NCBI RefSeq assembly: GCF_018531445.1
Contig: NZ_JAHDTH010000055.1
Span: 1 to 38,092 of the forward strand
Length of the DNA: 38,092 nt
Source: Pseudonocardia lacus
GTDB taxonomy: Bacteria > Actinomycetota > Actinomycetes > Mycobacteriales > Pseudonocardiaceae
Direction of reading: 5' to 3'
The notes under the pieces are model-generated. The model did not search any database, had not been told where the DNA came from, and saw only the letters and a list, made by a program, of their open reading frames with translations. A program made the position numbers and the translations under genes. Below are positions 26,264 through 34,861 of the stretch, in pieces (within the stretch, counting starts at the first letter, position 1; every line of letters starts with the position of its first letter).

Positions 26264-26677
26264 GGCGGATCCTCCCGATCATTCGGTGGCGCGGGAATCG
26301 ATCTCGATCGTCCGTTCCCCGGACGATCCGTAACCGGTTCAGTGCTTTGCAATACCGTCGCATCGGGACCGGCCGGTCGAGGAATCCGTGCCCGGTATCG
26401 CAATTACCGGATTAACTTCGCACCGGTTCCGGTCGAAAGTCAAGTCGCCCGGGCGAGTTGTGGAGCACCTGGCGGCAACAGATCGGTATTGCGGCCCCCG
26501 CCTATTCTCCGAACGGGATCGCTGCGACTGCCGGTCACTCCCCGGGCACATTCCGGCGCCGGAAACGGTGGGCCGCGTCACTCCCGGGCCCCATCGCGCG
26601 GCCCGGTCGTGGATGACACCGCGCAGAACCGTCCGCTAGTGTCGGGCGCCAGTCCGCCGGACGAACGAGAGCTGTGG
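26264..26677. other. 414-bp non-coding region upstream of the micro-ORF array and GGDEF gene
   Basis: No protein gene is supported here; one plus-strand open frame crosses it only by chance before the GGDEF start. The middle part is visibly less GC-rich than the neighbours. It holds short palindromes: GATCGTCCG/CGGACGATC around TTCCC (26306-26328), GACCGGCCGGTC (26367-26378) and ACCGG-TT-CCGGT (26422-26433), plus ATACCG/CGGTAT (26352-26357, 26393-26398). On the minus strand TTGACT (26443-26438) lies 17 nt before CGAAGT, a possible but weak promoter for the micro-ORFs. On the plus strand TAGTGT (26639-26644 region) may be the -10 box of the GGDEF gene. Confidence 0.5.
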
Positions 26678-28075
26678 ATGTCCTCTGAGGCCCCGCGTAC
26701 GGTCGCTGCGGGTGGGGTCGAACGACTCCGCCGCCGCGTCGCGGACTGGGACGTCTGGTCGCTGCCCCGGCGCGTGCGGCTGCCGGTCCTGCTGGTCGAG
26801 GCCACCGCGTTCATGCTGGTCATCGCGTTCCTGCCGGAGTCGGTCCCGACCGCGACCGATCTCGCGCTCACGCTGGCGCTGTGCGGTGGGGCGCTCGCGC
26901 ACACCGAGATCGCCGTACGGGTGGAGCGCGCCCGCCGCCGGGTCCACGAGGACCTGCACGTCGACCTGACCTCCGTGTGGACGTTCGCCGCCGCCGTGCT
27001 GCTCCCGCCCACGGTGGCCGCGGGCGTCGCCGCGCTGGTGCACAGTTACGTGTGGTGGCGGTCGTGGCGGCCCCGCGTCCCGCTGTACCGGCAGCTGTTC
27101 AGCACCGCCACGGTCGTGCTCGCCTGCCTCGCGGCCGGCGGCGTGGTCGAGGCGTTCGGGGAGCGGGCGCCGATCATCGGCGGGCCGCGGGATCTGCTCG
27201 CCGTCGCCCTCGCGCTGCTGGTCTATACGACGGTCAACAGCTGCCTGGTGGCCGGGGCGATCGCGATGAGCGTGCCGCAGGCCGATCTCGGACGGCTATT
27301 CGGGCACTGGGACGACAACGCGCTGGAGATCGCCACGCTTTCCCTCGGCGGGCTCACCGCGCTGGCGTTGTCGATCAATCCGGGGCTGGTCGTGTTCGTG
27401 CTGCCGCCGCTGCTCGTGCTGCACCGCGCCGTGCTCGTGCGCCACCTCGAGGAGGCGGCCAACACCGATCCCAAGACCGGCCTGCTCAACGCGGCGGCGT
27501 GGCACTCGCTGGCCGAGCGGGAGTTGCGCCGCACCGGCCGGGTCGACGGCCCGTGCGGCGTGCTGGTGCTCGACCTGGACCACTTCAAGGCCGTCAACGA
27601 CGCGCACGGCCATGTGGTGGGCGACATGGTGCTCAAGGCCGTCGCCGACGAGGTGGCGTCCGAGGTGCGCGAGCGCGATCTGGCCGGGCGGTTCGGCGGC
27701 GAGGAGTTCGTCGTGCTGCTGGCCGGTCCCGACCGCGGCGCGGGGGCCGAGCTGGAGGCGGTGGCCGAGCGGATCCGGTGCCGGATCGCGGCGCTGCAGG
27801 TCGTCGTGCCCACCGCCGACGGGCCGCTGTCCGTGAGCGGACTGACGGTGTCGGTCGGCGGCGCGGTGGCCTCGGCGGTGTCGGGGGGCGACCTCCAGTC
27901 GCTGCTGCAGGTCGCCGACGCGGCCCTGTACGCGGCGAAGCGGGCCGGGCGCAACACCGTGCGGATGGGGGTCGCGCTGCCCACGCAGGCGAGCCCGCGC
28001 GGCGGGAACGGCGCGCAGACCGTGGGTCCGGTGCCCCGGACCCGGGCGGCCGAACCGCCGGCCGCCGCCCGCTGA
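26678..28075 (+). CDS. Membrane-bound diguanylate cyclase (GGDEF), copy 1
   Basis: This 465-residue protein probably makes cyclic di-GMP from two GTP. Residues 30-250 contain six to eight hydrophobic segments forming a membrane sensor domain. The GGDEF domain starts at ANTDPKTGLLN (261-271) and has VLVLDLDHFKAVNDAHGH (295-312) with the metal-binding Asp, the active-site GGEEF (340-344) and the inhibitory I-site RERD (331-334) five residues before it, so activity and product inhibition are both expected. ATG 26678 begins the family-like region; a GAGAG purine run lies just upstream. The gene is paralogous to the next one along its whole length. Confidence 0.9.
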   Translation: MSSEAPRTVAAGGVERLRRRVADWDVWSLPRRVRLPVLLVEATAFMLVIAFLPESVPTATDLALTLALCGGALAHTEIAVRVERARRRVHEDLHVDLTSVWTFAAAVLLPPTVAAGVAALVHSYVWWRSWRPRVPLYRQLFSTATVVLACLAAGGVVEAFGERAPIIGGPRDLLAVALALLVYTTVNSCLVAGAIAMSVPQADLGRLFGHWDDNALEIATLSLGGLTALALSINPGLVVFVLPPLLVLHRAVLVRHLEEAANTDPKTGLLNAAAWHSLAERELRRTGRVDGPCGVLVLDLDHFKAVNDAHGHVVGDMVLKAVADEVASEVRERDLAGRFGGEEFVVLLAGPDRGAGAELEAVAERIRCRIAALQVVVPTADGPLSVSGLTVSVGGAVASAVSGGDLQSLLQVADAALYAAKRAGRNTVRMGVALPTQASPRGGNGAQTVGPVPRTRAAEPPAAAR

Positions 28076-28184
28076 GCGCCACCGGTCGGGGGCCCTTCCG
28101 CACGATCACCGTTCGGACCCGTACGGCCACGCACCGTGACGATCCGGTGGTCGAGGTCCACCCCGATTGGCGATCGTCTTCCCC

Positions 28185-28213
28185 CTGACACGCCGCCGTG
28201 GCCTTACTAGCCT
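28185..28213 (+). promoter_or_regulatory. Promoter of the second GGDEF gene
   Basis: CTGACA (28185-28190, five of six to TTGACA) and TAGCCT (28208-28213) are separated by 17 nt, the best housekeeping-type promoter seen in this window. It lies about 64 nt before the GTG start, whose leader has a GGAAGGAG ribosome binding site. Confidence 0.6.
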
Positions 28214-28276
28214 CGCGGTCGGCACTGTCGCGGGCACCTCCCCGGGGCTGCCGGTTGCGGAAGGAGCGTCCCGGTC

Positions 28277-29602
28277 GTGGTCGAGCCCTTCCGCACCCCG
28301 GTCGTCACGGGTTGGGCGCCGCGACACCCGGCCGACCCCGCCCGGTCGGGGTGGTCGCTGTGGCGGCTGCCGCGCCCCGCGCTCGCCCTCGTGCTCGGGG
28401 TCGAGCTGGTCGCCGCCGCGGTCGTCGTGGGCGGGGCGGGGCCGGTCACCTGGGCCGCCGCGGCGCAGGCCGCGCTGATCTGCCTGCTCAGCCTGGCGCA
28501 CACCGAGCTGTCCACCGGCATCGAGCGGATCCGCGGGCGGTCCGGCGGGCCGTCCTCGCCCGACCTCGGGTCGGTGTGGACGTTCGCCGCCGCGGCGCTG
28601 CTGCCCCCGGCGCTCATCGCGGCCGTGATCGCGATCGTCTCCCTGCACCGCTGGCAGCGGGTCCAGCGCCCGGCCGGGGTGCTCCCGCACCGGCACGCGT
28701 ACACGACCGCCACGACGGTCCTGGCGGCCGTCGCGGCGCACGCGGTGGTCGGCGGGGCCGTGCCCACCGCGGCCGACGACCCGGCCGGGGTGGCCGCGAT
28801 CGGCGCCGCCGTGCTCATCTACCTCGCGGTCACCACCGCGCTGGTCACCGCGGCGACCGCGCTGTCGCACGCCCGCCCGGTGCTGCGCGAGCTGACCACT
28901 CACCGCGACGACAGCACCGTCGAGCTGGCGGCGCTGTGCATGGGGGCGCTGGCCGCCGTGGCGCTCGCCTCCACGCCCGGCCTGGTCGTGCTGGTGCTCC
29001 CGCCCATCCTGGTGCTGCACCGGGCCGTGCTCGTGCGCCAGCTGGAGCAGGCCGCCACCACCGACGCCAAGACCGGGCTGCTCACCGCGACGGCCTGGCG
29101 GGCGCGTGCGGAGCGGGTCGTGCGGCGCGTGCGGCGCCAGCACGGCGCGGCGGCGGTGCTGATCCTCGACCTCGACCACTTCAAGACCGTCAACGACGAG
29201 CACGGCCACCTCGCCGGCGACGGCGTCCTCGCCGCGGTGGCCGCCGAGCTGCGGGCCGGGGTGCGCGAGGAGGACGTCGTCGGGCGCTTCGGCGGCGAGG
29301 AGTTCCTGGTGCTGCTGCCCGAGCTGCCGGCGGGCGAGGGCGGGCGGGTCGAACTGGGCCGGGTCGCCGAGCGGCTGCGCGGGCGGATCGCCGAGCTGCG
29401 GGTGCCGGTCCCGGACGGGACCGCGATCACCGGCCTGACCGTCTCCGTCGGCGGGGCCACCCTCCCGGCCGACGGGACCGATCTCGACCAGGTGCTGCGC
29501 GCGGCCGACGCCTCGCTCTACGCGGCCAAGCACGACGGGCGCAACCTGGTCCGCATCGCCGGGCCGCCGGACGTGCCCTCGCCCCGTCGCCCCCTGCTCT
29601 GA
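28277..29602 (+). CDS. Membrane-bound diguanylate cyclase (GGDEF), copy 2
   Basis: This 441-residue paralogue of the preceding protein has the same plan: a membrane sensor region at about residues 33-255, then TTDAKTGLLTATAWRARAE (261-279), LILDLDHFKTVNDEHGHLAGD (295-315), I-site REED (330-333), GGEEF (339-343) and the C-terminal ADASLYAAKHDGRN motif. Shared sensor-domain blocks include SVWTFAAA-LLPP and GLVV-VLPP-LVLHRAVLVR. It has its own promoter and ribosome binding site (GTG 28277 after GGAAGGAG), so the pair are tandem duplicates with separate control. Confidence 0.9.
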   Translation: MVEPFRTPVVTGWAPRHPADPARSGWSLWRLPRPALALVLGVELVAAAVVVGGAGPVTWAAAAQAALICLLSLAHTELSTGIERIRGRSGGPSSPDLGSVWTFAAAALLPPALIAAVIAIVSLHRWQRVQRPAGVLPHRHAYTTATTVLAAVAAHAVVGGAVPTAADDPAGVAAIGAAVLIYLAVTTALVTAATALSHARPVLRELTTHRDDSTVELAALCMGALAAVALASTPGLVVLVLPPILVLHRAVLVRQLEQAATTDAKTGLLTATAWRARAERVVRRVRRQHGAAAVLILDLDHFKTVNDEHGHLAGDGVLAAVAAELRAGVREEDVVGRFGGEEFLVLLPELPAGEGGRVELGRVAERLRGRIAELRVPVPDGTAITGLTVSVGGATLPADGTDLDQVLRAADASLYAAKHDGRNLVRIAGPPDVPSPRRPLL

Positions 29603-29655
29603 CCTGGTCACTGCCTGGTGGTGTGCACTCGCCGCGCCGTCGCGGCGGGCTTCCG

Positions 29656-29661
29656 TAAGCT
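29656..29661 (+). promoter_or_regulatory. dxs -10 box, leaderless type
   Basis: TAAGCT fits TANNNT and is followed after 6 nt by the GTG start of dxs at 29668, leaving no room for a ribosome binding site. Confidence 0.55.
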
Positions 29662-29667
29662 GGGACG

Positions 29668-31611
29668 GTGACCGAGTTGAGATCAATCCGCGGACCGGCC
29701 GATCTCACCCGGCTGGGTCCGGAGCAGCTCACCGGCCTGGCGGCGGAGATCCGGCGCGAGCTCGTCGCGTCGGTGTCGCGGACCGGTGGCCACCTGGGAC
29801 CGAACCTGGGCGTGGTGGAGCTGACCATCGCGCTGCACCGGGTGTTCGACTCCCCGCGCGACACCCTCATCTGGGACACCGGCCACCAGGCCTACGTGCA
29901 CAAGATGCTCACCGGCCGGCGCGACGGGTGGGAGCGGCTCAAGCAGACCGGCGGCCTGTCGGGCTACCCGAGCCGCGCCGAGAGCGAGCACGACCTCGTC
30001 GAGAACAGCCACGCGTCCACGTCGCTGTCCTGGGCCGACGGCCTGGCCAAGGCGTACGCGCTGACCGGCCAGCAGCGCCACGTGGTGGCGGTCATCGGCG
30101 ACGGCGCCCTCACCGGCGGCATGGCCTGGGAGGCGCTGAACAACATCGCCGCCGGCAAGGACCGCAACGTCGTCATCGTGGTCAACGACAACGGTCGCTC
30201 CTACGCCCCGACGATCGGCGGCCTGGCCGACCGGCTCGCCTCGCTGCGCCTGCACCAGGGCTACGAGCGGGTGCTGGAGGCCGGCAAGCAGGCGCTGGCC
30301 CGTACCCCGGTGGTCGGCGGCCCGCTCTACGCCGGCCTGCACGCGGTCAAGGCGGGCGTCAAGGACGCGCTGAGCCCCCAGCAGCTGTTCAGCGACCTGG
30401 GCCTGAAGTACTTCGGCCCGGTCGACGGCCACGACATCCCGGCCATGGAGTCGGCGCTGCGCCGGGCCCGGCACTTCGGCGGCCCGGTGATCGTGCACGC
30501 GGTCACCCGCAAGGGCAACGGCTACCCGCCCGCGGAGAACGACGAGGCCGAGCTGATGCACAGCCCGGCCGCGTTCGACCCGACCACCGGGCTGCCCACC
30601 GGGCCCAAGTCGGTCGGCTGGACCAGCGTCTTCGCCGACGAGCTGGTCGCCGTCGGGGCCCGCCGCGACGACATCGTGGCGATCACCGCGGCGATGCTGG
30701 GCCCGACCGGGCTCGCCCCGTTCGCCAAGGCCTTCCCGCAGCGCACCTTCGACGTCGGCATCGCCGAGCAGCACGCGCTGACCTCGGCCGCTGGCATGGC
30801 CGACGGCGGCCTGCACCCGGTCGTGGCGATCTACTCGACGTTCCTGAACCGGGCCTTCGACCAGCTGCTGATGGACGTCGCCCTGCACGGGCGGGCCGTC
30901 ACGCTGGTGCTCGACAGGGCCGGCGTCACCGGCAACGACGGCCCGTCGCACAACGGCATGTGGGACCTGTCGCTGCTGGGCATCGTGCCCGGCATGCGGG
31001 TCGCCGCCCCGCGCGACGCGGCCACGCTGCGCGAGGAGCTGGGCGAGGCGCTGGCCGTCGACGACGGGCCGACCGCGATCCGGTTCCCGAAGGGCGCGGT
31101 GATCGACTCGGTGCCGGCGGTGCGCCGCGTCGACGGGGTCGACGTGCTGCGCGAGCCCGCGACGGCCGAACGCGTGCCCGACGTGCTCCTGGTGTGCGCG
31201 GGCGCCTTCGGTGAGCTCGGCGTGAACGCGGCCGTGCGGCTGGAGCAGCAGGGCGTCTCGGTGACGGTCGTCGACCCGCGCTGGGTGCTGCCGGTGCCCA
31301 CGGCGCTGGTCGACCTGGCCCGCGGCCATCGCCTGGTGGTCACGGTGTCGGACTGCGGGCGCCACGGCGGGTTCGGCCCGACCGTCTCCGACGCGCTGCG
31401 CTCCGCCGGGTGCGACGTGCCCCAGCGCGACATCAGCCTGCCCCAGGAGTTCCTGGACCACGGCAGCCGGGCCGACGTGCTGGCCGCCACCGGCTTGACC
31501 GTCCAGGACGTGGCCCGCCGGGTCACCGAGTGGGCGTCGGCGCTGCCGGTGGTCGGGTCCGCGCAGGACGCGGAGCGGTCCGCGCCGGCACCGGGGGAGC
31601 AGGCGCGCTGA
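29668..31611 (+). CDS. dxs: 1-deoxy-D-xylulose-5-phosphate synthase
   Basis: Dxs condenses pyruvate and glyceraldehyde-3-phosphate using thiamine diphosphate, the entry step of the MEP isoprenoid pathway. The 647-residue product has [18 protein letters not shown] (His42), [11 protein letters not shown] (His73), the ThDP/Mg site [16 protein letters not shown] (144-159) with VVNDNGRSY, and the cofactor-activating glutamate in [10 protein letters not shown] (Glu367), followed by the [16 protein letters not shown] block. Length is normal. The stop overlaps the ATG of the response-regulator gene by one base, so the downstream two-component system may share its transcript. Confidence 0.96.
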   Translation: MTELRSIRGPADLTRLGPEQLTGLAAEIRRELVASVSRTGGHLGPNLGVVELTIALHRVFDSPRDTLIWDTGHQAYVHKMLTGRRDGWERLKQTGGLSGYPSRAESEHDLVENSHASTSLSWADGLAKAYALTGQQRHVVAVIGDGALTGGMAWEALNNIAAGKDRNVVIVVNDNGRSYAPTIGGLADRLASLRLHQGYERVLEAGKQALARTPVVGGPLYAGLHAVKAGVKDALSPQQLFSDLGLKYFGPVDGHDIPAMESALRRARHFGGPVIVHAVTRKGNGYPPAENDEAELMHSPAAFDPTTGLPTGPKSVGWTSVFADELVAVGARRDDIVAITAAMLGPTGLAPFAKAFPQRTFDVGIAEQHALTSAAGMADGGLHPVVAIYSTFLNRAFDQLLMDVALHGRAVTLVLDRAGVTGNDGPSHNGMWDLSLLGIVPGMRVAAPRDAATLREELGEALAVDDGPTAIRFPKGAVIDSVPAVRRVDGVDVLREPATAERVPDVLLVCAGAFGELGVNAAVRLEQQGVSVTVVDPRWVLPVPTALVDLARGHRLVVTVSDCGRHGGFGPTVSDALRSAGCDVPQRDISLPQEFLDHGSRADVLAATGLTVQDVARRVTEWASALPVVGSAQDAERSAPAPGEQAR

Positions 31612-32276
31612 TGCGGGTACTCGTGGTCGAGGACGAGCAGGCACTGGCCGAGGCGATCGCGCGCGGCCTGCGCCGCGAGGGCATGGCCGTCGACGTCGCC
31701 TACGACGGCGACAGCGGGCACGAGAAGTCGGTGATCACCCGGTACGACGTCGTCGTCCTCGACCGCGACCTGCCCGGCATGCCCGGCGACCAGCTCTGCG
31801 CCGAGATCGTCGCGTCCGGGGCGACCACCCGGGTGCTGATGCTCACCGCCAGCGGCACGCTGCAGGACAAGGTCGACGGGCTGTCCCGCGGCGCCGACGA
31901 CTACCTGGCCAAGCCGTTCGACTTCCCCGAGCTGGTGGCCCGCTGCCGGGCACTGGGCAGGCGGGCGACCCCGGCCGCGCCGCCGCTGCTGGTGGCGGGC
32001 GACGTGGCGCTCGACCCGGCCAAGCGCACCGTGCGCCGGGCCGAGCGGCCCGTCGAGCTCACCCGCAAGGAGTTCGGGGTGCTGGAGGTGCTGCTGGGTG
32101 CCGGCGGCGCGGTGGTCAGCAGCGAGGAGCTGCTGGAGCGGGTCTGGGACGAGAACGCCGACCCGTTCACCACGACGGTGCGGGTCACGGTGATGACGCT
32201 GCGGAAGAAGCTGGGCGACCCCGGGGTCATCGAGACCGTCGTCGGCGCCGGCTACCGGGTCCCGGCCGCCGGGTAG
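31611..32276 (+). CDS. OmpR-family response regulator
   Basis: The 221-residue regulator has a receiver domain with the acidic pair Glu7-Asp8 (VVEDEQAL), phospho-acceptor Asp51 (VVVLDRDLPG), Thr79 (LMLTAS) and Lys101 (LAKPFDF), so phosphorylation should work. The C-terminal winged-helix DNA-binding domain covers about residues 125-220 (LTRKEFGVLEVLL, TVRVTVMTLRKKLGDPGVIETVVGAGYRV). ATG 31611 follows GGGGGAGCAGG; the longer in-frame extension overlaps dxs and is not protein-like. The kinase gene follows after 60 nt. Confidence 0.93.
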   Translation: MRVLVVEDEQALAEAIARGLRREGMAVDVAYDGDSGHEKSVITRYDVVVLDRDLPGMPGDQLCAEIVASGATTRVLMLTASGTLQDKVDGLSRGADDYLAKPFDFPELVARCRALGRRATPAAPPLLVAGDVALDPAKRTVRRAERPVELTRKEFGVLEVLLGAGGAVVSSEELLERVWDENADPFTTTVRVTVMTLRKKLGDPGVIETVVGAGYRVPAAG

Positions 32277-32336
32277 GCCGGCCTTCCGGTCTCCGCGCTA
32301 CGGGGTCCTCACCGGTCGGCTTGCTATACATCTGCG

Positions 32337-33560
32337 GTGACTTCACCGGCGGCCCGGCGGCGCGGCAGGGGAGTGGGGCTGCGGCCCCGCCTCACCCTGG
32401 TGGCCACGGCCGTGGTGGCCGTGGTCAGCGCGCTGCTGCTGTGGCTGGGCTGGATGCTCGTCGGTGGCGTGGTCGGGGCCGTGCCGGCCCTGCCGGCGGG
32501 CACCATGGTCCGCGTCGGCGACGTCGTCGTGCCGGCGGAGGAGGTGAGCGAGGCCGTCGCCGCGGCGGCCCGCCGCCAGGTCCTCACCGCGGGGCTGATC
32601 GCGTTCCCGCTGGTCGTCGCGGCCGGCGGGGTGGTGTCGTGGGTGCTGGTCGGGCGGGTGCTCGGCCCCCTGCACGCCGTCACCGCCACGGCCCGCCGGC
32701 TCACCGTGGAGTCCCTGGACACCCGCACCAACCTGCGCGACGCGCGCGGCGAGGTGGCCGAGCTGGCGGCCGGCTTCGACGCGATGCTCGACCGGCTGCA
32801 GGCCGCGTTCGACGCCCAGCGCCGGTTCGTCGCCAACGCCAGCCACGAGCTGCGCACGCCGCTGTCGGTGCTGCGCACCGAGGTCGACGTGACGCTGTCC
32901 GACCCGGCCGCCGACGAGGCCGAGCTGCGCCGCATGGCGGAGGTGGTGCGCGACGCCACCCGCCGCGCCGACGACCTCATCGCCGGGCTGCTGCTGCTGG
33001 CCCGCACCGAGGCCGCCGAGCTGGCCAGCACGGCCCCGGTCGACCTGGCCGAGGTGCTGGTGCCGGCGCTGGCCGCGGTCCGCCACGAGGCCGACCGGCG
33101 CGGCCTGCGCATCCAGGTGCAGTCCGGCTCCGCGGTGTGCCTGGGCGACGCCGTCCTGCTCGAACGGGTGGCCGGCAACCTGCTGGAGAACGCCGTGCGG
33201 CACAACGTCCCCGGCGGCTGGGTGCGGGTGCGCACCGGCGTGCACGAGGGCTGTGCCGAGCTGGAGGTGTCCTCCAGCGGGGCGGTCATCCCGGGGGAGA
33301 AGGTGACCGAGCTGTTCGAGCCGTTCCGGCGCGGCCCGGTGGCCCGCACGGCGGCCGTGCCCGGCTCGGGCCTGGGGCTCTCGATCGTGCGGGCGGTGGC
33401 CAAGGCGCACGGCGGGGTGGCCCGCGCCGAGCCGGTGGACGGCGGGGGCCTCACGGTCCGCGTGCACCTGCCGGCCGTCACGCCGCGCCACGACCGGTCC
33501 GCCCGCGACGAGGCCGACCGGGCCGACCAGCCGCCGCGGACCGATCAGCTGCGGGCCTGA
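32337..33560 (+). CDS. Sensor histidine kinase
   Basis: This 407-residue membrane kinase is the likely partner of the preceding regulator. Two membrane segments (about 20-45 and 85-107) enclose a short extracytoplasmic loop of about 35 residues. A HAMP domain follows (108-160), then the phospho-acceptor His170 in RRFVANASHELRTPLSVLR, the N box with Asn285 (NLLENAVRHN), and GSGLGLSIV (G2). The G1 box, usually DxGxG, reads VSSSGAVIPGEKV and lacks the aspartate; similar NSG-type variants occur in actinobacterial kinases. GTG 32337 is 6 nt after TATACA. The 3' end overlaps the convergent ribonuclease D gene by 16 nt. Confidence 0.92.
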   Translation: MTSPAARRRGRGVGLRPRLTLVATAVVAVVSALLLWLGWMLVGGVVGAVPALPAGTMVRVGDVVVPAEEVSEAVAAAARRQVLTAGLIAFPLVVAAGGVVSWVLVGRVLGPLHAVTATARRLTVESLDTRTNLRDARGEVAELAAGFDAMLDRLQAAFDAQRRFVANASHELRTPLSVLRTEVDVTLSDPAADEAELRRMAEVVRDATRRADDLIAGLLLLARTEAAELASTAPVDLAEVLVPALAAVRHEADRRGLRIQVQSGSAVCLGDAVLLERVAGNLLENAVRHNVPGGWVRVRTGVHEGCAELEVSSSGAVIPGEKVTELFEPFRRGPVARTAAVPGSGLGLSIVRAVAKAHGGVARAEPVDGGGLTVRVHLPAVTPRHDRSARDEADRADQPPRTDQLRA

Positions 33561-34861
33561 ACCGCCGCCTCCAGCCGCGGCCCGAGCAGCTCGACCTGCC
33601 AGTTGCGGGCGCCGCCCGCGCGCAGCGCGCCGGCCACGTCGCCGTCGGCCGGCGGAGTCCAGCACAGCCTGCGCAGCAGGTCGGGCTGCAGGAGGTTCTC
33701 CACCGGCACGTTCCACTCGTCCGACACCGCGGCCACCGCGCTGCGCGCCGCGGTGAGCCGGGCGGCGGCGTCGGGGTTGCGGTCGGCCCAGCGCGCCACC
33801 GGCGGCGGACCGTCGGCGACCGGCGATGCCGAGGGCAGCTGCGACGGGTCGAGCTCGGCCGCCTGGCGCAGCGCGGCGAACCAGTAGCCGGTGAGCCTGC
33901 GCTGCGAGCGCCCGCGGAACACCGGCAGCGCCGCCAGGGCCTGCGCCGTCGGGGGCGCGGACGCGGCGGCGTCGATGATCGCGGCGTCGGGCAGGACCCG
34001 ACCGGGCGCGATGTCGCGCTCGGCGGCGAGCCGGTCGCGGGCCTCCCACAGCGCCCGGACCGCGGCCAGCGGCCGCGCCTTGCGGATCTTGTGGATGCCC
34101 GAGGTGCGCCGCCACGGCTCCGCCCTCGGCGCGGGCGGCCCGGCCGTGCGCACGGCCTCGAACTCCTCCTCGGCCCAGGACAGCTTGCCCTGCTCGGCGA
34201 GCAGCGCGGCCAGCACGTCGCGCAGCTCCACCAGCACCTCGACGTCCAGCGCCGCGTAGACGAGCCAGTCCTCGGGGAGGGGACGGCGCGACCAGTCGGC
34301 CGCTCCGTGCCCCTTCTCCAGGGTGAGCCCGAGCAGCTGCTCGACCAGCGGGCCCAACCCCACCCGGGGCAGCCCGGCGAGCCGCCCGGCCAGCTCGGTG
34401 TCGAACAGCCGCGAGGGCACCAGGCCCACCTCGGCCAGGCACGCCAGGTCCTGGCCGGCCGCGTGCAGCACCCATTCGGGGCCGGTCAGCGGCGCGGCCA
34501 GTTCGTGCAGGTCGCTGCCGAGCGGGATCGGGTCGACCAGCGCGGTGCCGGCCCCGGCGCGCCGCAGCTGGACCAGGTAGGCCCGTTGGGAGTACCGGAA
34601 ACCCGAGGCGCGCTCGGCGTCGACCGCGATGGGGCCGGTACCGGCCGCCATCGCGTCCGCGGTGGCCCGGAGGGCCGAGCGGTCCTGCACGACCGGGGGG
34701 AGACCGTCGACCGGGGCGAGCAACGGCTGTGGTGCCCGCTCCGGTGTCGCGCCAGGCCCGGTGCCGTCGGTTGGCGTGGGTCCGGCGTCGTCGATCTCTG
34801 GTCCCTGGTCGGTGTCGGTGCCGCTGGTTCTGAGGTCGGTCCCGGTGGTCTCCCGGGTCAG
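33545..34861 (-). CDS. rnd: Ribonuclease D-like 3'-5' exonuclease with HRDC domain
   Basis: This predicted exoribonuclease trims RNA 3' ends. The DEDD exonuclease domain shows FAV-like PIAVDAERASGFRYSQRAYLVQLRRAG (DxE motif), HAAGQDLACLAEVG and DWSRRPLPEDWLVYAALDVEVLVELRD (YxxxD-type motif). A C-terminal HRDC region follows (KIRKARPLAAVRALWEARDRLAAERDIAPGRVLPDAAIIDAAASAPPTAQALAALP). The start is unclear: no ATG or GTG is available between the upstream stop and the domain. CTG 34861 would overlap the upstream TGA (CTGA) and give 438 residues, close to the mycobacterial homologue; a TTG at 34723 gives 392. I annotate the CTG start. Confidence 0.85.
   Translation of the reverse strand: MTRETTGTDLRTSGTDTDQGPEIDDAGPTPTDGTGPGATPERAPQPLLAPVDGLPPVVQDRSALRATADAMAAGTGPIAVDAERASGFRYSQRAYLVQLRRAGAGTALVDPIPLGSDLHELAAPLTGPEWVLHAAGQDLACLAEVGLVPSRLFDTELAGRLAGLPRVGLGPLVEQLLGLTLEKGHGAADWSRRPLPEDWLVYAALDVEVLVELRDVLAALLAEQGKLSWAEEEFEAVRTAGPPAPRAEPWRRTSGIHKIRKARPLAAVRALWEARDRLAAERDIAPGRVLPDAAIIDAAASAPPTAQALAALPVFRGRSQRRLTGYWFAALRQAAELDPSQLPSASPVADGPPPVARWADRNPDAAARLTAARSAVAAVSDEWNVPVENLLQPDLLRRLCWTPPADGDVAGALRAGGARNWQVELLGPRLEAAVQARS

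Noticed and set aside
25949..26677. Long plus-strand open frame running through the repeats into the GGDEF gene
   Set aside because: The 61-bp period shifts frame at each copy, the translation is Arg/Ser-rich without family features, and the GGDEF protein has a proper start at 26678.
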